A DNA stretch of 64,000 bases, from NCBI GenBank assembly GCA_016705245.1, contig JADIYM010000008.1, positions 124,001-188,000 on the forward strand, written 5' to 3'. Every line of letters begins with the position of its first letter. Position 1 is the first letter of the stretch. This stretch comes from Blastocatellia bacterium. Lineage in GTDB: Bacteria; Acidobacteriota; Blastocatellia; UBA7656; JADIYM01. Below, one piece after another: positions 29,626 to 38,543 of this stretch. Below the pieces are notes generated by a model. It searched no databases, was not told the origin of the DNA, and saw only the letters and a program-made list of their open reading frames with translations. The translations under genes were made by a program, and so were the position numbers.

Positions 29626-30855
29626 CTACTTCCTTCCCTGGTTTGCGAGTTTCGCGATCAGCGAGAAGAGCGGCAGATACATCGCAATGACGATCGTGCC
29701 AATCGTCACACCGAGGAACATGATCATCGCCGGCTCGAGCATGGCGAGGAGGTTTGCGATCGCCGCATCCACCTCCTGCTCATAGAAATCGGCGATCTTG
29801 CTCAACATGGCATCGAGCGCGCCGGTCTGTTCACCAATGCCGATCATCTGGCAGACCATCGGTGGAAAGATCTTTGCCTGCTTGAGCGGTTCGAGGAACG
29901 TCTCGCCTTGCTCGATTGCGACGCGGACGTTGAGGATTGCCTCCTCGACGACAGTGTTACCGGAGGTTCGAGCCGTGATGTCCAGCGACTCGAGAATTGG
30001 AACACCTGACGAAAGCAAAGTTCCGAGCGTGCGCGAGAATCTCGAGATCGCAATCTTCCGCAGAATCTCACCGATGATCGGGATCTTGAGCGAAATGCCG
30101 TCCAGGACCTTTTTGCCTTTCGGGGTCTTGTAATAGGTCCGAATCCCCCAGAAAGCCAAACCCAGGACGATGGCGATCAACCACCAGAAGTTCGCCATGA
30201 ACGAGCTGAGATCGACGACCATCTCCGTCAGCCACGGCAGTCGTTCGCCCGGTCCGACAAGCGACTCGAAGATGCTCTTGAACGACGGGATGACGAAAAT
30301 CATGATCACCGAGATGACGATGATCGAGATACCGATGACCGCCACCGGATAGACGAGAGCCGACTTCACGTCGGACTTCAACTTGACGATCTTCTCGAGG
30401 AACGTCGAGAGGCGCTGAAGGATGATGTCGAGGATACCGCCGGTCTCTCCCGCTTCGACCATGTTCACGAAGAGCTGTTCGAAGACCTTCGGATGCCTGG
30501 ACATGGCGTCGGCTAGGGTCGATCCCGCCTCGACGTCCTCGCGTGTGCGGTTGATCACTTTCGCAAAATAAGGGTTGTCCTGCTGTTGCCCCAGAATGTC
30601 GAGACACTGGACGAGCGGAAGACCCGCATCGAGCATGACCGAGAACTGCCGCGTGAAGATCGCGAGTTCCTTCGTCTTGACCTTTTCGCGCTTGCCGAGC
30701 TGGAAGTCGAGCCCCTTCCCCTTCTCCTTCGCGCTCGTCAGAATGACCTGTTCGCGCCGGAGTGCCGACTCGAGTGCCGCCCGGTCGGGCGCGACGCGCT
30801 CGCCGGCGACGATCTCGTTGAAACGGTTCCGGCCCTTGAAAACGTAGGTAGGCAT
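29626..30855 (-). CDS. pilC: Type IV pilus inner-membrane platform protein PilC
   Basis: 409 residues with two GspF/PilC domains and three transmembrane helices (about 175-200, 225-245 and 380-400). Typical segments: FTRQFSVMLDAGLPLVQCLDIL, FVNMVEAGETGGILDIIL and, in the second domain, FSRTLGTLLSSGVPILESLDI and MIGIGEQTGALDAML (given in part). PilC anchors the PilB and PilT motors in the inner membrane. ATG 30855 lies 36 bp after the pilT stop, in one operon with pilB and pilT. A strong terminator follows. Confidence 0.95.
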   Translation of the reverse strand: MPTYVFKGRNRFNEIVAGERVAPDRAALESALRREQVILTSAKEKGKGLDFQLGKREKVKTKELAIFTRQFSVMLDAGLPLVQCLDILGQQQDNPYFAKVINRTREDVEAGSTLADAMSRHPKVFEQLFVNMVEAGETGGILDIILQRLSTFLEKIVKLKSDVKSALVYPVAVIGISIIVISVIMIFVIPSFKSIFESLVGPGERLPWLTEMVVDLSSFMANFWWLIAIVLGLAFWGIRTYYKTPKGKKVLDGISLKIPIIGEILRKIAISRFSRTLGTLLSSGVPILESLDITARTSGNTVVEEAILNVRVAIEQGETFLEPLKQAKIFPPMVCQMIGIGEQTGALDAMLSKIADFYEQEVDAAIANLLAMLEPAMIMFLGVTIGTIVIAMYLPLFSLIAKLANQGRK

Positions 30856-30890
30856 ACCCTCGAACTCCTGTCAGTGTGGCATACAGCCGT

Positions 30891-32069
30891 TTATCGAACG
30901 GGTCGTCCGCCGACTGGCGGCCTGGCTCCGGGGGGCACCGGACCGGCTGGGCGCGAGGGCATACCGGGGCGTCGCATTCCTCCGCCCTCGACAATTCCAG
31001 CGCCGCGGTTGATGAGCTCCTGGAGCTCGTCGGGATTCGACGAGCGCTGAAGCGCAAGCTCGAGTGTGATCAGCTTCTTGAAGAAAAGCGTCGCAAGAGC
31101 CTGATTGAAAGTCTGCATGCCGAACTTCTCCTGTCCGGTCTGCATCATCGAGTAGATCTGGTGAACCTTGTCTTCACGGATCAGATTGCGGATGGCCGGG
31201 TTCGGAACCAGCACTTCCATCGCCATGCATCGTCCGGTGCCGTTGGCTCTCGGAAGGAGCGACTGGCACAGGATGCCTTCGAGTACGAGCGACAACTGCG
31301 CCCGGATCTGCGATTGCTGGTGGGCGGGGAAGATGTCGATAACGCGGTTGATCGTCGAATAGGCGCTGTTGGTGTGAAGCGTCCCGAACGTCAAGTGACC
31401 GGTTTCGGCGATTCGCAGCGCGGTCTCGGTCGTGTCGAGGTCGCGAAGCTCGCCGATGAGGACGACATCCGGGTCCTGACGAAGGGCGGCGCGCAGCGCG
31501 TTCGAAAAGCTGTGAGTGTCCGAGTGGACCTCACGCTGATTGACGAGGCAATTCTTGTGAGGGTGGAGGTATTCGATCGGATCCTCGATCGTGATGATGT
31601 GCTCGTGGCGATCCCGGTTGACCTTGTCGACCATGGCCGCCAGGGTCGTCGACTTGCCGGATCCGGTAGGACCGGTCACGAGAATGAGTCCGCGAGGCTT
31701 GGCGCAGAGGCCCTCGACGACACCCGGCAATCCGAGTTGGTCGAACGACCGGATCTCGTACGGAATCGATCGAAACACCGCTCCAACGGCGCCGCGCTGA
31801 TTGAAGATATTCGCCCGGAATCTCGACAGTCCCTTGATACCGAACGAGAAATCGAGCTCGAGCGTCTCTTCGAAGCGATGCTTCTGGGCATCGGTGAGGA
31901 CCGAGTAGGCAAGCTGCTTCGTTTCCGCCGGCGTGAGCTCCGGGTAATCAAGTGCTCGGAGGATACCGTCAACACGCACCTGTGGCGGCGAATTCGTAGT
32001 GATATGGAGGTCGGAGCCGCCAAGCTCGATCATCTTCTTCAGCAATTCGCTCAGTGTGATGTCTGACAT
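30891..32069 (-). CDS. pilT: Type IV pilus retraction ATPase PilT
   Basis: 392-residue hexameric motor for pilus retraction and twitching. Walker A GPTGSGKSTT, Asp box TIEDPIEYLHPHKNC, Walker B DPDVVLIGELRDLDT and the His box GHLTFGTLHTNSAYST are all intact. The C-terminus beyond about residue 355 is an unusual Gly/Pro/Arg-rich tail (RRPGMPSRPAGPVPPGARPP), longer than in most PilT proteins. It lies between pilB and pilC. The 138-bp gap to pilB holds only a weak hairpin (32112-32135). Confidence 0.95.
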   Translation of the reverse strand: MSDITLSELLKKMIELGGSDLHITTNSPPQVRVDGILRALDYPELTPAETKQLAYSVLTDAQKHRFEETLELDFSFGIKGLSRFRANIFNQRGAVGAVFRSIPYEIRSFDQLGLPGVVEGLCAKPRGLILVTGPTGSGKSTTLAAMVDKVNRDRHEHIITIEDPIEYLHPHKNCLVNQREVHSDTHSFSNALRAALRQDPDVVLIGELRDLDTTETALRIAETGHLTFGTLHTNSAYSTINRVIDIFPAHQQSQIRAQLSLVLEGILCQSLLPRANGTGRCMAMEVLVPNPAIRNLIREDKVHQIYSMMQTGQEKFGMQTFNQALATLFFKKLITLELALQRSSNPDELQELINRGAGIVEGGGMRRPGMPSRPAGPVPPGARPPVGGRPVR

Positions 32070-32207
32070 CGTGGATCTCCCGGTTCTTCACGCCATGCGT
32101 CGGCATGATGCCCGCCCACGCCTCCGAAGGCGGGAACGGATACTCGTCGTGCAAGAGAATCTGGGGCGCTACCCGAGGGGCGACCGGTTTACCGGCCGTA
32201 TCGTCGT

Positions 32208-33992
32208 CTATTTGACCGTTTCGCGGACGATCTCTTCGATCGTCGTCGTTCCAAGGCGAATCTTTTCGAGGCCGCTGGACCGCAGTGTCAGCATTCCCTC
32301 CTCGATCGCCTTCTTGCGAAGCTCGAGCGCCGATGCGCCAACGAGGATCAACTCACGGAGCTCGTCCGAGATCTCCATGACCTCGTAGAGGCCGACGCGG
32401 CCCTTGTAGCCGGTGCCGTTGCAGGCTGTGCAGCCCTGTCCCTTGAAGGTCCTTAGCTCGCCGACCTCCGAACCAGTGAAGCCCACGTCGATCAGCGCTT
32501 CCTTTGGAAGCTTGATCTCGACTTTGCAGTCCTTGCAGATCCGGCGGACCAGGCGCTGCGCCTGAATCAGATTCACCGATGTGGCCACGAGGAAAGGCTC
32601 GATCCCCATGTTCATCAGTCGACTGATCGTCGAGGGCGCGTCGTTGGTGTGAAGCGTAGAAAGCACGAGGTGGCCAGTCAATGCCGCCTTGACGGCAATC
32701 TCGGCCGTCTCGAAGTCACGGATTTCGCCGACGAGAACGATATTCGGGTCTTGCCGCAGGAACGATCGGAGCGCGGCCGCGAAGTTGAGGCCGATCTGCT
32801 CCTTCATCTGCACCTGGTTGATGCCCGCGAAGTTGAACTCGACGGGATCCTCGGCGGTCATGATGTTGGTTTCCGGTGTGTTGAGCGCCTGCAGTGCCGA
32901 GTAGAGCGTCGAAGTCTTGCCGGAACCCGTCGGGCCCGTAACGAGCACCATTCCGTATGGCTTGTTGATGTTTCGCTTGAACCGCTCGAGCGAGAACTCC
33001 TCGAACCCGAGCTTCGTCATGTCGAGCTGGAGTTTGTCCTTGTCGAGCAGCCGAAGCACGATCTTCTCCCCGAAGATCGTCGGCAGTGTGGACACACGGA
33101 AATCGAGCTCTCGGCCACGGCCGTCGAGTCGGACGCGGATCTTGATGCGTCCATCCTGTGGAAGCCGCTTCTCTGCAATGTCGAGCTTTGCCATGATCTT
33201 CATGCGTGACGTCAAGGCATCGCGCATCTTCAATGGCGGATTCATGATGTTGTAGAGAATGCCGTCCAGACGGAACCGGATGCGGAATTCCTTCTCGTAC
33301 GGTTCAACGTGGATGTCAGAGGCACCGCGGCGCAGTGCGTCGACCAGGATGACGTTCACGAGCTTGACGACCGGGGCGTCCTCGGCCATCCGCTCGACGT
33401 TCTCGAGGTCGATTTCCTCGGTTTCCTGAAGGAGCTCGAGGTCCTGATCGTCGAGTGTGAAGCCGAGATTGTCGTATCCGTTCGACTTCGCCTGCTGCAC
33501 TGGCTCGGACGAGGAACTGACGCTCGATGACATCTCGTCGAGGAACTTGGCGAGCTCCAGCTCGCGCGTCATGCCGTAGTAACGCTCGATCGCCTCAGCG
33601 AGTGCGATCTCGGACACGATCACCGGCTCGACCTGCAGCCCCGTCATGAACTTGATGTCGTCGATCGCGAGCACATTCGTCGGATCGACCATGGCCAGGG
33701 TCAACGTCGGGCCGACCCGGGACAGCGGAAGAACCATGTACTTCTTCGCAACGTCCTGTTGAATCAGCTTGATAGCGGTCTCGTCGACCTCGAACAGATC
33801 GAGATTCACCGACGGCACGCCGTACTGACGGCTGAGCACCGCAGTGATCTGTTCGTCGCTGAGGATCTCAAGCTTCACCAGCGTGGAGCCGAGCCGGCCT
33901 CCATTCGATCGCTGATAATCGAGAGCATCCTTCAGCTGCTGCGGGGTGATGAGATTTTCCCTGAGAAGGGTCTCCCCGAGTTTCGCTGACAT
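32208..33992 (-). CDS. pilB: Type IV pilus extension ATPase PilB
   Basis: 594 residues. N-terminal MshEN/GSPII_E domain (about 1-150) begins LGETLLRENLITPQQLKDAL; the motor domain has Walker A GPTGSGKTSTLYSAL, Asp box TAEDPVEFNFAG, Walker B DPNIVLVGEIRDFET and His box. The zinc-binding tetracysteine CKDC...CTACNGTGYKGR near the C-terminus marks it as PilB rather than PilT. It powers pilus assembly. ATG 33992 follows AGGAGA; the frame open to 34097 is upstream noise. First gene of the pilBTC operon. A 200-bp gap upstream should contain the promoter. Confidence 0.95.
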   Translation of the reverse strand: MSAKLGETLLRENLITPQQLKDALDYQRSNGGRLGSTLVKLEILSDEQITAVLSRQYGVPSVNLDLFEVDETAIKLIQQDVAKKYMVLPLSRVGPTLTLAMVDPTNVLAIDDIKFMTGLQVEPVIVSEIALAEAIERYYGMTRELELAKFLDEMSSSVSSSSEPVQQAKSNGYDNLGFTLDDQDLELLQETEEIDLENVERMAEDAPVVKLVNVILVDALRRGASDIHVEPYEKEFRIRFRLDGILYNIMNPPLKMRDALTSRMKIMAKLDIAEKRLPQDGRIKIRVRLDGRGRELDFRVSTLPTIFGEKIVLRLLDKDKLQLDMTKLGFEEFSLERFKRNINKPYGMVLVTGPTGSGKTSTLYSALQALNTPETNIMTAEDPVEFNFAGINQVQMKEQIGLNFAAALRSFLRQDPNIVLVGEIRDFETAEIAVKAALTGHLVLSTLHTNDAPSTISRLMNMGIEPFLVATSVNLIQAQRLVRRICKDCKVEIKLPKEALIDVGFTGSEVGELRTFKGQGCTACNGTGYKGRVGLYEVMEISDELRELILVGASALELRKKAIEEGMLTLRSSGLEKIRLGTTTIEEIVRETVK

Positions 33993-34125
33993 CAACGAGA
34001 TCTCCTGAGATTGGTAAGACGAGGAACGCCTCGTACTGTAAGGCCAGAGGGTGAAGGTGTCAAGGATGCGGCCATGGCTCCCAAGTCTCGCAAACACTTT
34101 GCGATAACGCGAGGAACCCCTGTGG

Positions 34126-34161
34126 AAAACGCCACGAATCGCGCTGGGCGACCCGTGGCGT
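34126..34161 (-). terminator. Hairpin terminator after the TPR gene
   Basis: CGCCACG (34130-34136) pairs with CGTGGCG (34154-34160); on the minus strand it is followed by TTTTCC. It separates the 34193-35416 gene from pilB. Confidence 0.55.
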
Positions 34162-34192
34162 TCGAGCCCGTTTCAGGTCCGGAAAACCGACG

Positions 34193-35416
34193 CTACTTGA
34201 TCGGCCGGGGCTTGATCTTGAAGTCCTTCGCCAGAATCTCGAGCAGTCCCTTGACCTCCGTCGCCCGCGCATCCCCGGACGCCTTCTCCGCGAAGACCTT
34301 CAGGTAGTCCGCAGCCGTTTGGTAGATCTCGCGGCGCTTCGCGTCGTCGCTCTCGCCCGTGGCCATGCAGGCCAGGCCGATTCCGTAATAGGCCGACAGG
34401 TTGTTCGGATCCGCGGCGAGAACCATCTTGTAGGTAGACACTGCCTTGTCCGTCATGTACCCGTACCGGTAGACGTCGCCGGCCTGGACGAGGTACTCGA
34501 TCTTCTTCTTCGAGTCGAGTTCAACCTCGGATGCCTTCAGGAACGCATTGGCGCCGGTCTCAGCCTGGTCCGTTTCGCCAAACTTGTCGACGAGCAGAGA
34601 CAGCGTCTTGCCCTGAATCGCGTAGACCGACTGTCCGTTCGGGGTGAACTTGATGGACAGGGCAATCGCCTTCGCGCCATTCATGAGGTGGTCTTTTGCC
34701 GCCGTCTTCTTCGCCGCGTCCTTTTCCTTGAGCGACTGATTGAAGAGGTCGACGCCCAGGCGGTAATGCGTCTCGGCGAGATTGGTTCCGCCAACGCCAA
34801 TCAGCTCGCCGTAGTAGGCGGGATCGGCGTTGTCGAGTCCCGAGATCGCTGCCGTAAACTCCGTGATCGCTGTCGGATAGTCCGAAGCAAGCATAGCCGT
34901 GGCGCCCGCATCGAATCTCGCCTTCCTCGAATCGAACTGATCCTTCTCGGCCTTGGCCTTCGCGTACTCTTCCTCGTTCTTGCGCCGCGCCTCAGCCGCA
35001 GCCGAATCCTCCTTGCCGCCGCCAGCGGCAATGAAGCGCTCGACTTCCTCGATTGTGGGCCGGGATCCGTTGCCCTTGTCGAGAGCGAAATCGAGCCTTG
35101 GCGCCTGCATCGACAGCCGAATGCCCGGCTTGTAGCCCGCCGCATAGCCTGGCGCCGAGACGATCACCGTGAACGTTCCCTGCTGAGGCACCGGGTACGT
35201 GAAGGAGCCCTTCTTGTCTGTCTTCGTCTGGTATCGACCCTTGATGTCGGTTCGGTAGATGTCGATGGCCGCGCCTTCGATCGGCGACCGGTCCGAGGCG
35301 GCCATGACCGAGCCTTCGAGCGGAACCGGAGCCTGGGCACGCGCCGCGGGTGCCGCAATCGACGATAGGAAGATCGCGACGGCCGCGATAGTGAGAGTGC
35401 GAGCTGGAAAGCGCAT
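34193..35416 (-). CDS. Secreted protein with carboxypeptidase-regulatory-like domain and TPRs
   Basis: 407 residues. Signal peptide (about 1-28, ending APAARAQA), then a carboxypeptidase-regulatory-like beta sandwich (about 30-115: LEGSVMAASDRSPIEGAAIDIYR, in part), a charged Glu/Lys/Ala linker (NEEEYAKAKAEKDQFD), and a helical TPR region to the end, including MVLAADPNNLSAYYGIGLACMATG (in part). Such proteins are common, functionally undefined periplasmic scaffolds. GGAG precedes the ATG by about 12 nt. Monocistronic: a terminator follows and a hairpin repeat lies upstream. Confidence 0.8.
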   Translation of the reverse strand: MRFPARTLTIAAVAIFLSSIAAPAARAQAPVPLEGSVMAASDRSPIEGAAIDIYRTDIKGRYQTKTDKKGSFTYPVPQQGTFTVIVSAPGYAAGYKPGIRLSMQAPRLDFALDKGNGSRPTIEEVERFIAAGGGKEDSAAAEARRKNEEEYAKAKAEKDQFDSRKARFDAGATAMLASDYPTAITEFTAAISGLDNADPAYYGELIGVGGTNLAETHYRLGVDLFNQSLKEKDAAKKTAAKDHLMNGAKAIALSIKFTPNGQSVYAIQGKTLSLLVDKFGETDQAETGANAFLKASEVELDSKKKIEYLVQAGDVYRYGYMTDKAVSTYKMVLAADPNNLSAYYGIGLACMATGESDDAKRREIYQTAADYLKVFAEKASGDARATEVKGLLEILAKDFKIKPRPIK

Positions 35417-35627
35417 CGATGAATCTCCTACGGAGCGATTCGGGAATTGGCGTTCAGAGTATCTCTGATTCGGCGCAGGACGCCGGCCGTTGCTTCGGTG
35501 AGCAGAACAGGGCCACGAGCCAGTCTAATCGCCGTGCCGGGATGGGTCAACGACGAGGCTCCACGGGTAGTGGGTCAATCTGACTTCGTCTCGCGTCGAC
35601 TCGGTCCTTCATATTTCAGGTGCTTTC

Positions 35628-35723
35628 TTGCGTCTTTGAGTCTTCCTCTGCGCCTTTGCGAGAAACTCTTCAAGCCGTCGAAGAAATTCTCGCAAAGGCG
35701 CAGGGGAAGACGCAAAGACGCAA
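35628..35723. repeat. Long inverted repeat, TTGCGTCTTTG family
   Basis: Arms 35628-35670 and 35681-35723 pair over 43 bp with four mismatches around a 10-nt loop. The arms start TTGCGTCTTTG and contain CTGCGCCTTTGCGAGAA. Repeats of this sort are widespread in intergenic DNA of several phyla. It lies in the 344-bp gap between the TPR protein gene and the dinG-like gene. No protein is encoded. Confidence 0.85.
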
Positions 35724-35760
35724 AATGAGTAGTGACTACCACTCCTCGACGGAGGGACGA

Positions 35761-37734
35761 TCAGCGACTCTCTCCAAGGATGCGTCTCACGTCGTCGATT
35801 CGCGTAGTGACGGGACAAGGCGGAAGACTCTGGAGAAACACCCGGCCATAACCCTTCGTTCGAAGCCTCGGATCGAGGATCGACAGGACCCCGACGTCGG
35901 TCGTACTCCGAATCAGTCGTCCAACGCCCTGCTTCAGGGCAATCACCGCTTCCGGAACCTGATAGTCGAAAAACGAGCTGCCGCCCCGCTCCTCGACCGC
36001 GCGTCCGCGCGCGGCCACGACGGGATCGCTGGGGACCGCAAACGGCAGCTTGACGATGATCACGCAGGAAAGGGCTTCGCCCTGCACGTCGATGCCCTGC
36101 CAGAAACTCGACGTCGCAAACAGGACAGCGCCGGCCGACTCGCGGAAACGCTCGATCAGGCCAGCTTTCGAGCCCTCGCCCTGGACTAGCGTCGGGTAAT
36201 CGATCCGTGGCGTGACGAGCTCGTGCGCGTCTCGCATCTGCTGAAGACTGGTGAAGAGCACAAAGGCGCGACCCCGCGTGGCCTCGACGAGCTTCACGAT
36301 CTCGTCAACTGCGGCCTCGAGGAAGGCCGGCTCGCGGGGATCCGGCATCGCCGCGGGCAGGTACACGAGCGCCTGACGGCCGAAGTCGAAATGCGAGTCG
36401 ATGGCCAGTTCCGATGCGTCGACGATTCCGAGCCTTCGTCGAATGTAGTCGAATTTGCCCCCGGCCGTCAGCGTTGCCGATGTCAGTACCGAGGCCTCGA
36501 CACGATCGAAGAGTCGCTCTGAGAGCAGTTCCGACACGTCGATGGGCGTCGCGTGCAGAAATGTCCCCCGTCCTCGGCGTTCGGACCAGTAGACGAAGTT
36601 CGGGTCATCGGCCGAAACACAGAAATCGAGGTCGAGCCGGAGCTCGTTCGCCCTCCGACGCAGCGCGGTAGCTTCCGGAGGAGCGTCGCGCAACCCGTCA
36701 AGAGCCGCTGCGATGTGATCGAGCGAGTCCCGCATCTCGAGATAGGCCTCACCGAGCTTCGACGGCTGCAGATCGCCGTGTTCCGTGCGCTCCACGAAGA
36801 GACTGTTCGTCACCGGGACGCGCTGATCGTCTTCCGTGCCTCGTCCACGCCGATGCGCGCCGCCGAAGGCCAGCCAGAATCGATCCGACCGTCGTGTGAG
36901 CCGGGCGGCCGTCTGAAGGAGGTCGCCAATGACGTCCGCATCGAGCGCGAGCAGTCGCTGGATGTCGACCACGAGGTCATCGACACGGAAATTCGAGACC
37001 GAGGAGCCGAAGTGGCCGGCAGCGATCTGCTCCAGTTCGTGGGATTCGTCGAAGACGACCGCCGAATAGTCCGGGATCACCTGTCCGTAGTCGTCCTGCC
37101 GCAGCGCGAGGTCGGCGAAGAAGAGGTGGTGGTTCACGATGACGATCTGGGCGTCCTCAGCCCGCTGCCGCATCCGGGTGATGAAGCAGGCGTCGTAATC
37201 CGGGCACTTCTGACCGAGGCACGTATCCGAACGGGCGTCGATCGATGGCCAGAATGGAAGGTTCTCGGGAAGGTTGGTCAACTCGGCGCGGTCACCGGTC
37301 TCGGTGCGCTCGGCCCAGTCACGGATGGCCTCGAAGTGGTCGCGATCGTCCATTCCGGACAGGATTGGCTGGTCGTGCGCCTTCTGCAGTCGATGAAGAC
37401 AGACGTAGTTGTTGCGTCCCTTCATGTACGCGGCGCGCACACGGCCCGGGAAGAGCGTCTCGAGAAACGGGACGTCCTTGAAGAAGAGCTGTTCCTGGAG
37501 ACTCTTCGTCGCGGTCGAGATGATGACCCGGTTCGACGTTGCGAGCGCCGGAACGAGATATGCCAGAGTCTTTCCGGTGCCCGTGCCGGCCTCGACAAGC
37601 GCGATGCCGCCATTCTCGAAAATTGACGCCACCTCGCGAGCCATGTCGACCTGGCCCGACCGGTACTCGTAGGCCGGATGCGCGCGCGACATCAGGCCGG
37701 TCGGGCCGAAAATCGCCTCCAGCGGGTCGGTCAT
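35761..37734 (-). CDS. dinG: DinG/XPD-family ATP-dependent DNA helicase
   Basis: 657 residues, superfamily 2 helicase. Walker A EAGTGTGKTLAYLVP, DEAH-type box VFDESHELE, motif III/IV region LTSATLTAGG, and the C-terminal motif VGRLIRSTTDVGVLSILDPR. Four cysteines between motifs I and II (NYVCLHR and TCLGQKCPDYDAC) should hold a 4Fe-4S cluster as in DinG and XPD. It unwinds structured DNA such as R-loops or damaged duplexes. Start ATG 37734 (MTDPLEAIF); an upstream in-frame start at 37749 is possible. It is followed by inverted-repeat DNA and preceded by a LolA-like gene in the same direction. Confidence 0.9.
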   Translation of the reverse strand: MTDPLEAIFGPTGLMSRAHPAYEYRSGQVDMAREVASIFENGGIALVEAGTGTGKTLAYLVPALATSNRVIISTATKSLQEQLFFKDVPFLETLFPGRVRAAYMKGRNNYVCLHRLQKAHDQPILSGMDDRDHFEAIRDWAERTETGDRAELTNLPENLPFWPSIDARSDTCLGQKCPDYDACFITRMRQRAEDAQIVIVNHHLFFADLALRQDDYGQVIPDYSAVVFDESHELEQIAAGHFGSSVSNFRVDDLVVDIQRLLALDADVIGDLLQTAARLTRRSDRFWLAFGGAHRRGRGTEDDQRVPVTNSLFVERTEHGDLQPSKLGEAYLEMRDSLDHIAAALDGLRDAPPEATALRRRANELRLDLDFCVSADDPNFVYWSERRGRGTFLHATPIDVSELLSERLFDRVEASVLTSATLTAGGKFDYIRRRLGIVDASELAIDSHFDFGRQALVYLPAAMPDPREPAFLEAAVDEIVKLVEATRGRAFVLFTSLQQMRDAHELVTPRIDYPTLVQGEGSKAGLIERFRESAGAVLFATSSFWQGIDVQGEALSCVIIVKLPFAVPSDPVVAARGRAVEERGGSSFFDYQVPEAVIALKQGVGRLIRSTTDVGVLSILDPRLRTKGYGRVFLQSLPPCPVTTRIDDVRRILGESR

Positions 37735-37767
37735 GCGTCGTTCGAGCACTCGTTCGGCATTTCGAGG

Positions 37768-38526
37768 TCAGCGCGCCGGCTTCGCAAAGACGGCATCGTC
37801 GATCTTGACGTCGAACCGCACGTCCGTGAATTGAGTGACCAGGGTTGCCGTCGGCATTGCCTGAACCATCTTCATCGCGATGAGGACGTCACCGATCTTC
37901 CGATAATCGGAGAGCGTGGTCGTCACCGGCATCGTTGCCGCGGTCGTCTCAATGGTCATATCGGTCCGGACGAGCAGTCCGGACTCGGCATCGTAAAAAT
38001 TTGTCGTTGATGACCCGCCACCGGGAGCCGGCGAGAGCTTGACGACGTGGACTGAGCGACCGTCCAGCGTCTCCGTTCCGACGAACTCGACCGTCTTCCA
38101 AACGTCCCTCCATCGCACGTCTGACGAGAAGACCGACCGCTCGATGAGGGCGATTTCCTTCGCGTCCATGTCGCGCAATCCCGAGAGTGGGTCGGTCGAC
38201 CAGCCGGACTTGCCGTCGAACCCCTGACGCGTCGTTCCAAGTCCGTCGAGGGTGGTCCTCACCGCGACCTTGCCAGGCTCTTTCGAGATGATCTCGACCG
38301 TTCCCTTGATTCCGATATTGACGACTTCCAGACTGCCGGCCATGACCATCGACGTGTGCTTTTCGATTGCCTTGCGGCCGCCGATGGCCTTCACGTAGCC
38401 ATCGAGCACGTCCGCCGCCGTCGGCGCCTTTTGATTTCGCGCCGCCTTGCCGGACTGAGCGGCGGCACCCGGCGACAGCGCCGCGACGATTGCGACCACG
38501 AGCGTACAGAGGAAAGCGCGACGCAT
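37768..38526 (-). CDS. LolA-like secreted protein
   Basis: 252 residues. Signal peptide (MRRAFLCTLVVAIVAALSPGAAAQ), then a predominantly beta fold with the lipoprotein-sorting pattern: VLDGYVKAIGGRKAIEK, repeated strands such as GFDGKSGWSTDP, and FYDAESGLLVRTDMTIE. The family is usually annotated as outer-membrane lipoprotein-sorting protein; a true LolA role is not shown. I chose ATG 38526 because AAGGAG lies at the right distance upstream; an ATG seven codons earlier is less well placed. The S41 protease stop overlaps the region just upstream, so the two genes are probably coupled. Confidence 0.75.
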   Translation of the reverse strand: MRRAFLCTLVVAIVAALSPGAAAQSGKAARNQKAPTAADVLDGYVKAIGGRKAIEKHTSMVMAGSLEVVNIGIKGTVEIISKEPGKVAVRTTLDGLGTTRQGFDGKSGWSTDPLSGLRDMDAKEIALIERSVFSSDVRWRDVWKTVEFVGTETLDGRSVHVVKLSPAPGGGSSTTNFYDAESGLLVRTDMTIETTAATMPVTTTLSDYRKIGDVLIAMKMVQAMPTATLVTQFTDVRFDVKIDDAVFAKPAR

Positions 38527-38543
38527 AGGCAGCTCCTTCACCT